Positions 13,801-24,700 of a stretch of DNA of 41,501 nucleotides are shown here, one piece after another. Numbering within the stretch: the stretch's first letter is position 1; each line of letters starts with the position of its first letter. The notes beneath the pieces are model-generated. The model was not told the origin of the DNA. It searched no databases and saw nothing but the letters and a program-made list of their open reading frames with translations. Source of the DNA: Utricularia gibba (lineage: Eukaryota > Streptophyta > Magnoliopsida > Lamiales > Lentibulariaceae); contig NEEC01000161.1 of NCBI GenBank assembly GCA_002189035.1, forward strand, positions 1-41,501, in the 5' to 3' direction. The position numbers and the translations under genes are program-made.

Positions 13801-15213
13801 GAACCGCTTCTCGTTTTGTGGCGGCCAGTCTCGCTGGGAACTTGGTCCTTGACCCGATTCTGTATGGCTCATGAGGTCAACTGGATGCAAATCGATTAAA
13901 AAAAATGATGCATTTGTTTAAATTACGATGTCACGTGCACCCCACATGATTTTTTTAACAACATACTTTATACATGAGAAGGCGGTCTTGGGGCACTTGG
14001 AACCGGAAAAGATCAGCTTAGGCCTTGGCCCAAAGTAAGTTGTAGCCCGGCAAAGAAAGTGATGTATTTATTAACGTTCGGTTTTCGGTGTTGCCTACAT
14101 GGTTTTTCAAGGAACAGCTTCTCGTTTTGTGGCGGCCAGTCTCGCTAGGAACTTGGTCCGGGCCCGCGATTCTTTATGGCTCATGAGGACAAAAGGATGC
14201 AAATCGATGAATACAATGTTGCATTTGTTTAAATTGCGATATCACGTGCACCCCACATGATTTTTTTCAACAACTTACTTTATACTTGAGCAGGCGGTCT
14301 TTGGGGCACTGGAACGGGACAAAGGTAAGGTTTGGCTTGCCCAGAGTAGTTGTAGTCCGGCAAATAAAGTGATGTATTTATTATCGTTCGGTTTTCGGGG
14401 GCTGCCTACATGGTTTTTCAAGGAACCGCTTCTCGTTTTGTGGCGGCCAGTCTCGCTGGGAACTTGGTCCTTGACCCCGATTCTGTATGGCTCATGAGGT
14501 CAACTGGATGCAAATCGATTAAAAAAAATGATGCATTTGTTTAAATTACGATGTCACGTGCACCCCACATGATTTTTTTAACAACATACTTTATACATGA
14601 GGAGGCGGTCTTGGGGGGCACTTGGAACCGGAAAAAGATCAGCTTAGGCCTTGGCCCAAAGTAAGTTGTAGCCCGGCAAAGAAAGTGATGTATTTATTAA
14701 CGTTCGGTTTTCGGTGTTGCCTACATGGTTTTTCAAGGAACAGCTTCTCGTTTTGTGGCGGCCAGTCTCGCTAGGAACTTGGTCCGGGCCCGCGATTCTT
14801 TATGGCTCATGAGGACAAAAGGATGCAAATCGATGAATACAATGTTGCATTTGTTTAAATTGCGATATCACGTGCACCCCACATGATTTTTTCAACAACT
14901 TACTTTATACTTGAGCAGGCGGTCTTTGGGTGCACTTGGAACGGAAAAAGATCAGCTTAGGCCTTGCCCAAAGTAAGTTGTAGTCCGGCAAATAAAGTGA
15001 TGTATTTATTATCGTTCGGTTTTCGGGGCTGCCTACATGGTTTTTCAAGGAACCGCTTCTCGTTTTGTGGCGGCCAGTCTCGCTGGGAACTTGTCCTTGA
15101 CCCCGATTCTGTATGGCTCATGAGGTCAACTGGATGCAAATCGATTAAAAAAAATGATGCATTTGTTTAAATTACGATGTCACGTGCACCCCACATGATT
15201 TTTTTTAACAACA
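10857..15213 (+). repeat. A-B dimer block, units 36-49 (seven dimers)
   Basis: Unit starts: A at 10857, 11476, 12098, 12722, 13347, 13964, 14587; B at 11166, 11789, 12410, 13035, 13656, 14276, 14901. B copies 11166, 12410 and 14901 have an A-like first third ending cccaaagtaag before the B-specific tccggcaaataaag. B 11789 has atgatccatttg but keeps ttacgatgtc, an exception to the usual linkage. A 13347 has lost one A in aaagaaagtg. Confidence 0.93.
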
Positions 15214-15525
15214 TACTTTATACATGAGGAGGCGGTCTTGGGGGCACTTGGAACCGGAAAAAGATCAGCTTAGGCCTTGGCCCAAAGTAAGTTGTAGCCC
15301 GGCAAAGAAAGTGATGTATTTATTAACGTTCGGTTTTCGGTGTTGCCTACATGGTTTTTCAAGGAACAGCTTCTCGTTTTGTGGCGGCCAGTCTCGCTGG
15401 GAACTTGGTCCTTGACCCCGATTCTGTATGGCTCATGAGGTCAAAAGGATGCAAATCGATTAAAAAAAATGATGCATTTGTTTAAATTCGATATCACGTG
15501 CACCCCACATGATTTTTTAACAACA
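15214..15525 (+). repeat. Chimeric A/B/A unit H4 (common junction)
   Basis: A markers extend through aacagc and B markers from ctgggaac. A returns at the end: gaggtcaaaagg is itself part B, part A, and the tail ttcgatatc lacks the base that separates ttgcg from ttacg. It carries agatcagctt. Confidence 0.9.
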
Positions 15526-16762
15526 TACTTTATACTTGAGAAGGCGGTCTTTGGGGCACTTGGAACCGGAAAAAGATCAGCTTAGGCCTTGGCCCAAAGT
15601 AAGTTGTAGCCCGGCAAAGAAAGTGATGTATTTATTAACGTTCGGTTTTCGGTGTTGCCTACATGGTTTTTCAAGGAACAGCTTCTCGTTTTGTGGCGGC
15701 CAGTCTCGCTAGGAACTTGGTCCGGGCCCGCGATTCTTTATGGCTCATGAGGACAAAAGGATGCAAATCGATGAATACAATGTTGCATTTGTTTAAATTG
15801 CGATATCACGTGCACCCCACATGATTTTTTCAACAACTTACTTTATACTTGAGCAGGCGGTCTTTGGTGCACCTGGAACGGAAAAGGTAAGCTTTGCCTT
15901 GCCCAAAGTAAGTTGTAGTCCGGCAAATAAAGTGATGTATTTATTATCGTTCGGTTTTCGGGGCTGCCTACATGGTTTTTCAAGGAACCGCTTCTCGTTT
16001 TGTGGCGGCCAGTCTCGCTGGAACTTGGTCCTTGACCCCGATTCTGTATGGCTCATGAGGTCAACTGGATGCAAATCGATTAAAAAAAATGATGCATTTG
16101 TTTAAATTACGATGTCACGTGCACCCCACATGATTTTTTTTAACAACATACTTTACATGAGGAGGCGTCTTGGGGGGCACTTGGAACCGGAAAAAGATCA
16201 GCTTAGGCCTTGGCCCAAAGTAAGTTTGTAGCCCGGCAAAGAAAGTGATGTATTTATTAACGTTCGGTTTTCTGTTGCCTACATGGTTTTTCAAGGAACA
16301 GCTTCTCGTTTTGTGGCGGCCAGTCTCGCTAGGAACTTGGTCCGGCCCGGATTCTTTATGGCTCATGAGGACAAAAGGATGCAAATCGATGAATACAATG
16401 TTGCATTTGTTTAAATTGCGATATCACGTGCACCCCACATGATTTTTTCAACAACTTACTTTATACTTGAGGAGGCGGTTGGGGCACTTGGAACGGAAAA
16501 GATCAGCTTAGGCCTTGCCCAAAGTAAGTTGTAGTCCGGCAAATAAAGTGATGTATTTATTATCGTTCGGTTTTCGGGGGCTGCCTACATGGTTTTTCAA
16601 GGAAGCTTCTCGTTTTGTGGCGGCCAGTCTCGCTGGGAACTTGTCCTTGACCCCGATTCTGTATGGCTCATGAGGTCAACTGGATGCAAATCGATTAAAA
16701 AAAATGATGCATTTGTTTAAATTACGATGTCACGTGCACCCCACATGATTTTTTCAACAACT
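15526..16762 (+). repeat. A-B dimer block, units 51-54
   Basis: Unit starts and types: 15526 A, 15839 B, 16149 A, 16457 B. A 16149 begins ctttacatgagg (two bases lost) and has ggcgtctt and ttttctgttgcc, so it is unusually rich in small deletions. B 16457 has an A-like first third and aaggaagctt with two bases lost at the aacagc/aaccgc column pair. Confidence 0.92.
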
Positions 16763-17066
16763 TACTTTATACTTGAGAGCGGTCTTTGGGGCACTTGGAA
16801 CCGGAAAAAGATCAGCTTAGGCCTTGCCCAAAGTAAGTTGTAGCCCGGCAAAGAAAGTGATGTATTTATTAACGTTCGGTTTTCGGTGTTGCCTACATGG
16901 TTTTTCAAGGAACAGCTTCTCGTTTTGTGGCGGCCAGTCTCGCTGGGAACTTGGTCCTTGACCCCGATTCTGTATGGCTCATGAGGTCAATGGATGCAAA
17001 TCGATTAAAAAATGATGCATTTGTTTAATTATGATGCGTGCACCCCACATGATTTTTTTAACAACA
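16763..17066 (+). repeat. Chimeric A/B unit H5 (common junction)
   Basis: A markers extend through aacagc, then B markers from ctgggaac to the end. The poly-A tract is shortened to six A, and the tail reads tttaattatgatgcgtg with losses relative to tttaaattatgatgtcacgtg. It carries agatcagctt. At about 304 bp it is one of the shorter units. Confidence 0.9.
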
Positions 17067-18935
17067 TACTTTATACATGAGGAGGCGGTCTTTGGGGGCA
17101 CTTGGAACCGGAAAAAGGTCAGCTTAGGCCTTGGCCCAAAGTAAGTTGTAGCCCGGCAAAGAAAGTGATGTATTTATTAACGTTCGGTTTTCCGTGTTGC
17201 CTACATGGTTTTTCAAGGAACAGCTTCTCGTTTTGTGGCGGCAGTCTCGCTAGGAACTTGGTCCGGGCCGCGATTCTTTATGGCTCATGAGGACAAAAGG
17301 ATGCAAATCGATGAATACAATGTTGCATTTGTTTAAATTGCGATATCACGTGCACCCCACATGATTTTTTCAACAACTTACTTTATACTTGAGCAGGCGG
17401 TCTTTGGGTGCACCTGGAACGGGACAAAGGTAAGGTTTGGCTTGCACCGAGAGTTAGTTGTAGTCCGGCAAATAAAGTGATGTATTTATTATCGTTCGGT
17501 TTTCGGGGGCTGCCTACATGGTTTTTCAAGGAACCGCTTCTCGTTTTGTGGCGGCCAGTCTCGCTGGGAACTTGGTCCTTGACCCCGATTCTGTATGGCT
17601 CATGAGGTCAACTGGATGCAAATCGATTAAAAAAAATGATGCATTTGTTTAAATTGATGTCACGTGCACCCCACATGATTTTTTTAACAACATACTTTAT
17701 ACATGAGGAGGCGGTCTTGGGGGCACTTGGAACCGGAAAAAGGTCAGCTTAGGCCTTGGCCCAAAGTAAGTTGTAGCCCGGCAAAGAAAGTGATGTATTT
17801 ATTAACGTTCGGTTTTCGGTGTTGCCTACATGGTTTTCAAGGAACAGCTTCTCGTTTGTGGCGGCCAGTCTCGCTAGGAACTTGGTCCGGGCCCGCGATT
17901 CTTTATGGCTCATGAGGACAAAAGGATGCAAATCGATGAATACAATGTTGCATTTGTTTAAATTGCGATATCACGTGCACCCACATGATTTTTTTCAACA
18001 ACTTACTTTATACATGAGGAGGCGGTCTTGGGGGCACTGGAACGGAAAAAGGTAAGCTTGGCTTGCCCAAAGTAGTTGTAGTCCGGCAAATAAAGTGATG
18101 TATTTATTATCGTTCGGTTTTCGGGGGCTGCCTACATGGTTTTTCAAGGAACCGCTTCTCGTTTTGTGGCGGCCAGTCTCGCTGGGAACTTGGTCCTTGA
18201 CCCCGATTCTGTATGGCTCATGAGGTCAACTGGATGCAAATCGATTAAAAAAAATGATGCATTTGTTTAAATTACGATGTCACGTGCACCCACATGATTT
18301 TTTTTAACAACATACTTTATACATGAGGAGGCGGTCTTGGGGGCACTTGGAACCGGAAAAAGATCAGCTTAGGCCTTGGCCCAAAGTAAGTTGTAGCCCG
18401 GCAAAGAAAGTGATGTATTTATTAACGTTCGGTTTTCGGTGTTGCCTACATGGTTTTTCAAGGAACAGCTTCTCGTTTTGTGGCGGCCAGTCTCGCTAGG
18501 AACTTGGTCCGGGCCGCGATTCTTTATGGCTCATGAGGACAAAGGATGCAAATCGATGAATACAATGTTGCATTTGTTTAAATTGCGATATCACGTGCAC
18601 CCCACATGATTTTTTCAACAACTTACTTTATACTTGAGCAGGCGGTCTTTGGGTGCACCTGGAACGGGACAAAGGTAGGTTTGGCTTGCACCGAGAGTTA
18701 GTTGTAGTCCGGCAAATAAAGTGATGTATTTATTATCGTTCGGTTTTCGGGGCTGCCTACATGGTTTTTCAAGGAACCGCTTCTCGTTTTGTGGCGGCCA
18801 GTCTCGCTGGGAACTTGGTCCTTGACCCCGATTCTGTATGGCTCATGAGGTCAACTGGATGCAAATCGATTAAAAAAAATGATGCATTTGTTTAAATTAT
18901 GATGTCACGTGCCCCACATGATTTTTTCAACAACT
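17067..18935 (+). repeat. A-B dimer block, units 56-61
   Basis: Unit starts and types: 17067 A, 17379 B, 17693 A, 18004 B, 18313 A, 18624 B. B 17379 has the full-length first block. B 18004 begins tacatgagg, a start normally found in A. B 18624 ends ttatgatgtc and loses two bases in cacgtgccccac. Confidence 0.93.
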
Positions 18936-19248
18936 TACTTTATACTTGAGAGGCGGTCTTTGGGTGCACTTGGAACCGGAAAAAGATCAGCTTAGGCCTT
19001 GGCCAAAGTAAGTTGTAGCCCGGCAAAGAAAGTGATGTATTTATTAACGTTCGGTTTTCGGTGTTGCCTACATGGTTTTTCAAGGAACAGCTTCTCGTTT
19101 TGTGGCGGCCAGTCTCGCTGGGAACTTGGTCCTTGACCCCGATTCTGTATGGCTCATGAGGTCAACTGGATGCAAATCGATTAAAAAAAATGATGCATTT
19201 GTTTAAATTGCGATATCACGTGCACCCCACATGATTTTTTCAACAACT
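18936..19248 (+). repeat. Chimeric A/B/A unit H6 (common junction)
   Basis: This is a clean example: A markers through aacagc, B markers ctgggaac, ccttgacccc, ttctgta, gaggtcaactgg and gattaaaaaaaatgatg, then the A tail ttgcgatatc. It carries agatcagctt. Its full length (313 bp) and lack of lost bases make it good evidence that the chimera is real rather than a consensus blend. Confidence 0.92.
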
Positions 19249-20465
19249 TACTTTATACTTGAGGAGGCGGTCTTTGGGTGCACTTGGAACCGGAAAAAGA
19301 TCAGCTTAGGCCTGGCCCAAAGTAAGTTGTAGCCCGGCAAAGAAAGTGATGTATTTATTAACGTTCGGTTTTCGGTGTTGCCTACATGGTTTTTCAAGGA
19401 ACAGCTTCTCGTTTTGTGGCGGCCAGTCTCGCTAGGAACTTGGTCCGGGCCCGATTCTTATGGCTCATGAGGACAAAAGGATGCAAATCGATGAATACAA
19501 TGTTGCATTTGTTTAAATTGCGATATCACGTGCACCCCACATGATTTTTTCAACAACTTACTTTATACTTGAGCAGGCGGTCTTTGGTGCACCTGGAACG
19601 GACCTTAGTTAGTTGTAGTCCGGCAAATAAAGTGATGTATTTATTATCGTTCGGTTTTCGGGGGCTGCCTACATGGTTTTTCAAGGAACCGCTTCTCGTT
19701 TTGTGGCGGCCAGTCTCGCTGGGAACTTGGTCCTTGACCCCGATTCTGTATGGCTCATGAGGTCAACTGGATGCAAATCGATTAAAAAAAATGATGCATT
19801 TGTTTAAATTACGATGTCACGTGCACCCCACATGATTTTTTAACAACATACTTTATACATGAGGAGGCGGTCTTGGGGGCACTTGGAACCGGAAAAAGGT
19901 CAGCTTAGGCCTTGGCCCAAAGTAAGTTGTAGCCCGGCAAAGAAAGTGATGTATTTATTAACGTTCGGTTTTCGGTGTTGCCTACATGGTTTTTCAAGGA
20001 ACAGCTTCTCGTTTTGTGGCGGCCAGTCTCGCTAGGAACTTGGTCCGGGCCCGCGATTCTTTATGGCTCATGAGGACAAAAGGATGCAAATCGATGAATA
20101 CAATGTTGCATTTGTTTAAATTGCGATATCACGTCCCCACATGATTTTTTCAACAACTTACTTTATACTTGAGAGGCGGTCTTGGGGGCACTGGAACGGA
20201 AAAAGTCAGCTTAGGCTTTGCCCAAAGTAAGTTGTAGTCCGGCAAATAAAGTGATGTATTTATTATCGTTCGGTTTTCGGGGCTGCCTACATGGTTTTTC
20301 AAGGAACCGCTTCTCGTTTTGTGGCGGCCAGTCTCGCTGGGAACTTGGTCCTTGACCCCGATTCTGTATGGCTCATGAGGTCAACTGGATGCAAATCGAT
20401 TAAAAAAAATGACATTTGTTTAAATTATGATGTCACGTGCACCCCACATGATTTTTTCAACAACT
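19249..20465 (+). repeat. A-B dimer block, units 63-66
   Basis: Unit starts and types: 19249 A, 19559 B, 19849 A, 20159 B. B 19559 has the largest block deletion seen in the window, about 26 bp lost near 19605, where aacggac runs directly into cttagttagttg. B 20159 has an A-like first third, a shortened aaatgacatttg and a ttatgatgtc tail. Confidence 0.92.
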
Positions 20466-20778
20466 TACTTTATACTTGAGAGGCGGTCTTTGGGTGCACT
20501 TGGAACCGGAAAAAGATCAGCTTAGGCCTTGGCCCAAAGTAAGTTGTAGCCCGGCAAAGAAAGTGATGTATTTATTAACGTTCGGTTTTCGGTGTTGCCT
20601 ACATGGTTTTTCAAGGAACAGCTTCTCGTTTTGGCGGCCAGTCTCGCTGGGAACTTGGTCCTTGACCCCGATTCTGTATGGCTCATGAGGTCAACTGGAT
20701 GCAAATCGATTAAAAAAAATGATGCATTTGTTTAAATTGCGATGTCACGTGCACCCCACATGATTTTTTTCAACAACT
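20466..20778 (+). repeat. Chimeric A/B unit H7 (common junction)
   Basis: A markers extend through aacagc and B markers from ctgggaac. The tail ttgcgatgtc is half A (ttgcg) and half B (atgtc). It carries agatcagctt. The shared stretch reads ttttggcgg, two bases short of ttttgtggcgg. Confidence 0.9.
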
Positions 20779-21398
20779 TACTTTATACTTGAGGAGGCGG
20801 TCTTTGGGTGCACTTGGAACCGGAAAAAGATCAGCTTAGGCCTTGGCCCAAAGTAAGTTGTAGCCCGGCAAAGAAAGTGATGTATTTATTAACGTTCGGT
20901 TTTCGGTGTTGCCTACATGGTTTTTCAAGGAACAGCTTCTCGTTTTGTGGCGGCCAGTCTCGCTAGGAACTTGGTCCGGGCCGCGATTCTTTATGGCTCA
21001 TGAGGACAAAAGGATGCAAATCGATGAATAAATGTTGCATTTGTTTAAATTGCGATATCACGTGCACCCCACATGATTTTTTCAACAACTTACTTTATAC
21101 TTGAGAGGCGGTCTTTGGGTGCACCTGGAACGGACAAAGGTAAGTTTGGCTTGCAAAGTTAGTTGTAGTCCGGCAAATAAAGTGATGTATTTATTATCGT
21201 TCGGTTTTCGGGGCTGCCTACATGGTTTTTCAAGGAACCGCTTCTCGTTTTGTGGCGGCCAGTCTCGCTGGGAACTTGGTCCTTGACCCCGATTCTGTAT
21301 GGCTCATGAGGTCAACTGGATGCAAATCGATTAAAAAAAATGATGCATTTGTTTAAATTATGATGTCACGTGCACCCCACATGATTTTTTCAACAACT
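20779..21398 (+). repeat. Single A-B dimer between two chimeric units, units 68-69
   Basis: A at 20779 and B at 21091, with the B ending ttatgatgtc. Only one normal dimer separates the chimeras at 20466 and 21399, so A-B-H trimers lie back to back here. Confidence 0.92.
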
Positions 21399-21712
21399 TA
21401 CTTTATACTTGAGAGGCGGTCTTTGGGTGCACTTGGAACCGGAAAAAGATCAGCTTAGGCCTTGGCCAAAGTAAGTTGTAGCCCGGCAAATAAAGTGATG
21501 TATTTATTATCGTTCGGTTTTCGGGGGCTGCCTACATGGTTTTTCAAGGAACGCTTCTCGTTTTGTGGCGGCCAGTCTCGCTGGGAACTTGGTCCTTGAC
21601 CCCGATTCTGTATGGCTCATGAGGTCAACTGGATGCAAATCGATTAAAAAAAAATGATGCATTTGTTTAAATTACGATGTCACGTGCACCCCACATGATT
21701 TTTTTAACAACA
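21399..21712 (+). repeat. Chimeric A/B unit H8 (very early junction)
   Basis: Only the first third is A (cttggaaccgg, agatcagctt, gtaag, tagcccgg). From caaataaag onward all markers are B. The A-to-B change is therefore between the tagcccgg and aaagaaag/aaataaag columns, earlier than in most chimeras. The unit at 27950 has the same structure. The segment aaggaacgctt is one base short. Confidence 0.9.
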
Positions 21713-24700
21713 TACTTTATACATGAGGAGGCGTCTTGGGGGGCACTTGGAACCGGAAAAAGGTCAGCTTAGGCCTTGGCCCAAAGTAAGTTGTAGCCCG
21801 GCAAAGAAAGTGATGTATTTATTAACGTTCGGTTTTCGGTGTTGCCTACATGGTTTTTCAAGGAACAGCTTCTCGTTTTGTGGCGGCCAGTCTCGCTAGG
21901 AACTTGGTCCGGGCCCGCGATTCTTTATGGCATGAGGACAAAAGGATGCAAATCGATGAATACAATGTTGCATTTGTTTAAATTGCGATATCACGTGCAC
22001 CCCACATGATTTTTTCAACAACTTACTTTATACTTGAGGAGGCGGTCTTGGGGGGCACTTGGAACGGAAAAGTCAGCTTAGGCTTGCCCAAAGTAAGTTG
22101 TAGTCCGGCAAATAAAGTGATGTATTTATTATCGTTCGGTTTTCGGGGGCTGCCTACATGGTTTTTCAAGGAACCGCTTCTCGTTTTGTGGCGGCCAGTC
22201 TCGCTGGGAACTTGGTCCTTGACCCCGATTCTGTATGGCTCATGAGGTCAACTGGATGCAAATCGATTAAAAAAAATGATGCATTTGTTTAAATTACGAT
22301 GTCACGTGCACCCCACATGATTTTTTTAACAACATACTTTATACATGAGGAGGCGGTCTTGGGGGCACTTGGAACCGGAAAAAGGTCAGCTTAGGCCTTG
22401 GCCCAAAGTAAGTTGTAGCCCGGCAAAGAAAGTGATGTATTTATTAACGTTCGGTTTTCGGTGTTGCCTACATGGTTTTTCAAGGAACAGCTTCTCGTTT
22501 TGTGGCGGCCAGTCTCGCTAGGAACTTGGTCCGGGCCGCGATTCTTTATGGCTCATGAGGACAAAAGGATGCAAATCGATGAATACAATGTTGCATTTGT
22601 TTAAATTGCGATATCACGTGCACCCCACATGATTTTTTCAACAACTTACTTTATACTTGAGCAGGCGGTCTTTGGGTGCACCTGGAACGGGACAAAGGTA
22701 AGGTTTGGCTTGCCGAGAGTTAGTTGTAGTCCGGCAAATAAAGTGATGTATTTATTATCGTTCGGTTTTCGGGGCTGCCTACATGGTTTTTCAAGGAACG
22801 CTTCTCGTTTTGTGGCGGCCAGTCTCGCTGGGAACTTGGTCCTTGACCCCGATTCTGTATGGCTCATGAGGTCAACTGGATGCAAATCGATTAAAAAAAA
22901 TGATGCATTTGTTTAAATTACGATGTCACGTGCACCCCACATGATTTTTTAACAACTTACTTTATACATGAGGAGGCGGTCTTGGGGGCACTTGGAACCG
23001 GAAAAAGGTCAGCTTAGGCCTTGGCCCAAAGTAAGTTGTAGCCCGGCAAAGAAAGTGATGTATTTATTAACGTTCGGTTTTCGGTGTTGCCTACATGGTT
23101 TTTCAAGGAACAGCTTCTCGTTTTGTGGCGGCCAGTCTCGCTAGGAACTTGGTCCGGGCCCGCGATTCTTTATGGCTCATGAGGACAAAAGGATGCAAAT
23201 CGATGAATACAATGTTGCATTTGTTTAAATTGCGATATCACGTGCACCCCACATGATTTTTTCAACAACTTACTTTATACTTGAGCAGGCGGTCTTTGGG
23301 TGCACCTGGAACGGGACAAAGGTAAGGTTTGGCTTGCACCGAGAGTTAGTTGTAGTCCGGCAAATAAAGTGATGTATTTATTATCGTTCGGTTTTCGGGG
23401 GCTGCCTACATGGTTTTTCAAGGAACCGCTTCTCGTTTTGTGGCGGCCAGTCTCGCTGGGAACTTGGTCCTTGACCCCGATTCTGTATGGCTCATGAGGT
23501 CAACTGGATGCAAATCGATTAAAAAAAATGATGCATTTGTTTAAATTACGATGTCACGTGCACCCCACATGATTTTTTTAACAACTTACTTTATACATGA
23601 GGAGGCGGTCTTGGGGGCACTTGGAACCGGAAAAAGGTCAGCTTAGGCCTTGGCCCAAAGTAAGTTGTAGCCCGGCAAAGAAAGTGATGTATTTATTAAC
23701 GTTCGGTTTTCGGTGTTGCCTACATGGTTTTTCAAGGAACAGCTTCTCGTTTTGTGGCGGCCAGTCTCGCTAGGAACTTGGTCCGGGCCCGCGATTCTTT
23801 ATGGCTCATGAGGACAAAAGGATGCAAATCGATGAATACAATGTTGCATTTGTTTAAATTGCGATATCACGTGCACCCCACATGATTTTTTCAACAACTT
23901 ACTTTATACTTGAGCAGGCGGTCTTTGGGTGCACCTGGAACGGGACAAAGGTAAGGTTTGGCTTGCACCGAGAGTTAGTTGTAGTCCGGCAAATAAAGTG
24001 ATGTATTTATTATCGTTCGGTTTTCGGGGCTGCCTACATGGTTTTTCAAGGAACCGCTTCTCGTTTTGTGGCGGCCAGTCTCGCTGGGAACTTGGTCCTT
24101 GACCCCGATTCTGTATGGCTCATGAGGTCAACTGGATGCAAATCGATTAAAAAAAATGATGCATTTGTTTAAATTACGATGTCACGTGCACCCCACATGA
24201 TTTTTTCAACAACATACTTTATACATGAGAGGCGGTCTTTGGGGCACTTGGAACCGGAAAAAGATCAGCTTAGGCCTTGGCCCAAAGTAAGTTGTAGCCC
24301 GGCAAAGAAAGTGATGTATTTATTAACGTTCGGTTTTCGGTGTTGCCTACATGGTTTTTCAAGGAACAGCTTCTCGTTTTGTGGCGGCCAGTCTCGCTAG
24401 GAACTTGGTCCGGGCCCGCGATTCTTTATGGCTCATGAGGACAAAAGGATGCAAATCGATGAATACAATGTTGCATTTGTTTAAATTGCGATATCACGTG
24501 CACCCCACATGATTTTTTCAACAACTTACTTTATACTTGAGCAGGCGGTCTTTGGGTGCACTGGAACGGACAAAGGTAAGGTTTGGCTTGCAGAGTTAGT
24601 TGTAGTCCGGCAAATAAAGTGATGTATTTATTATCGTTCGGTTTTCGGGGGCTGCCTACATGGTTTTTCAAGGAACCGCTTCTCGTTTTGTGGCGGCCAG

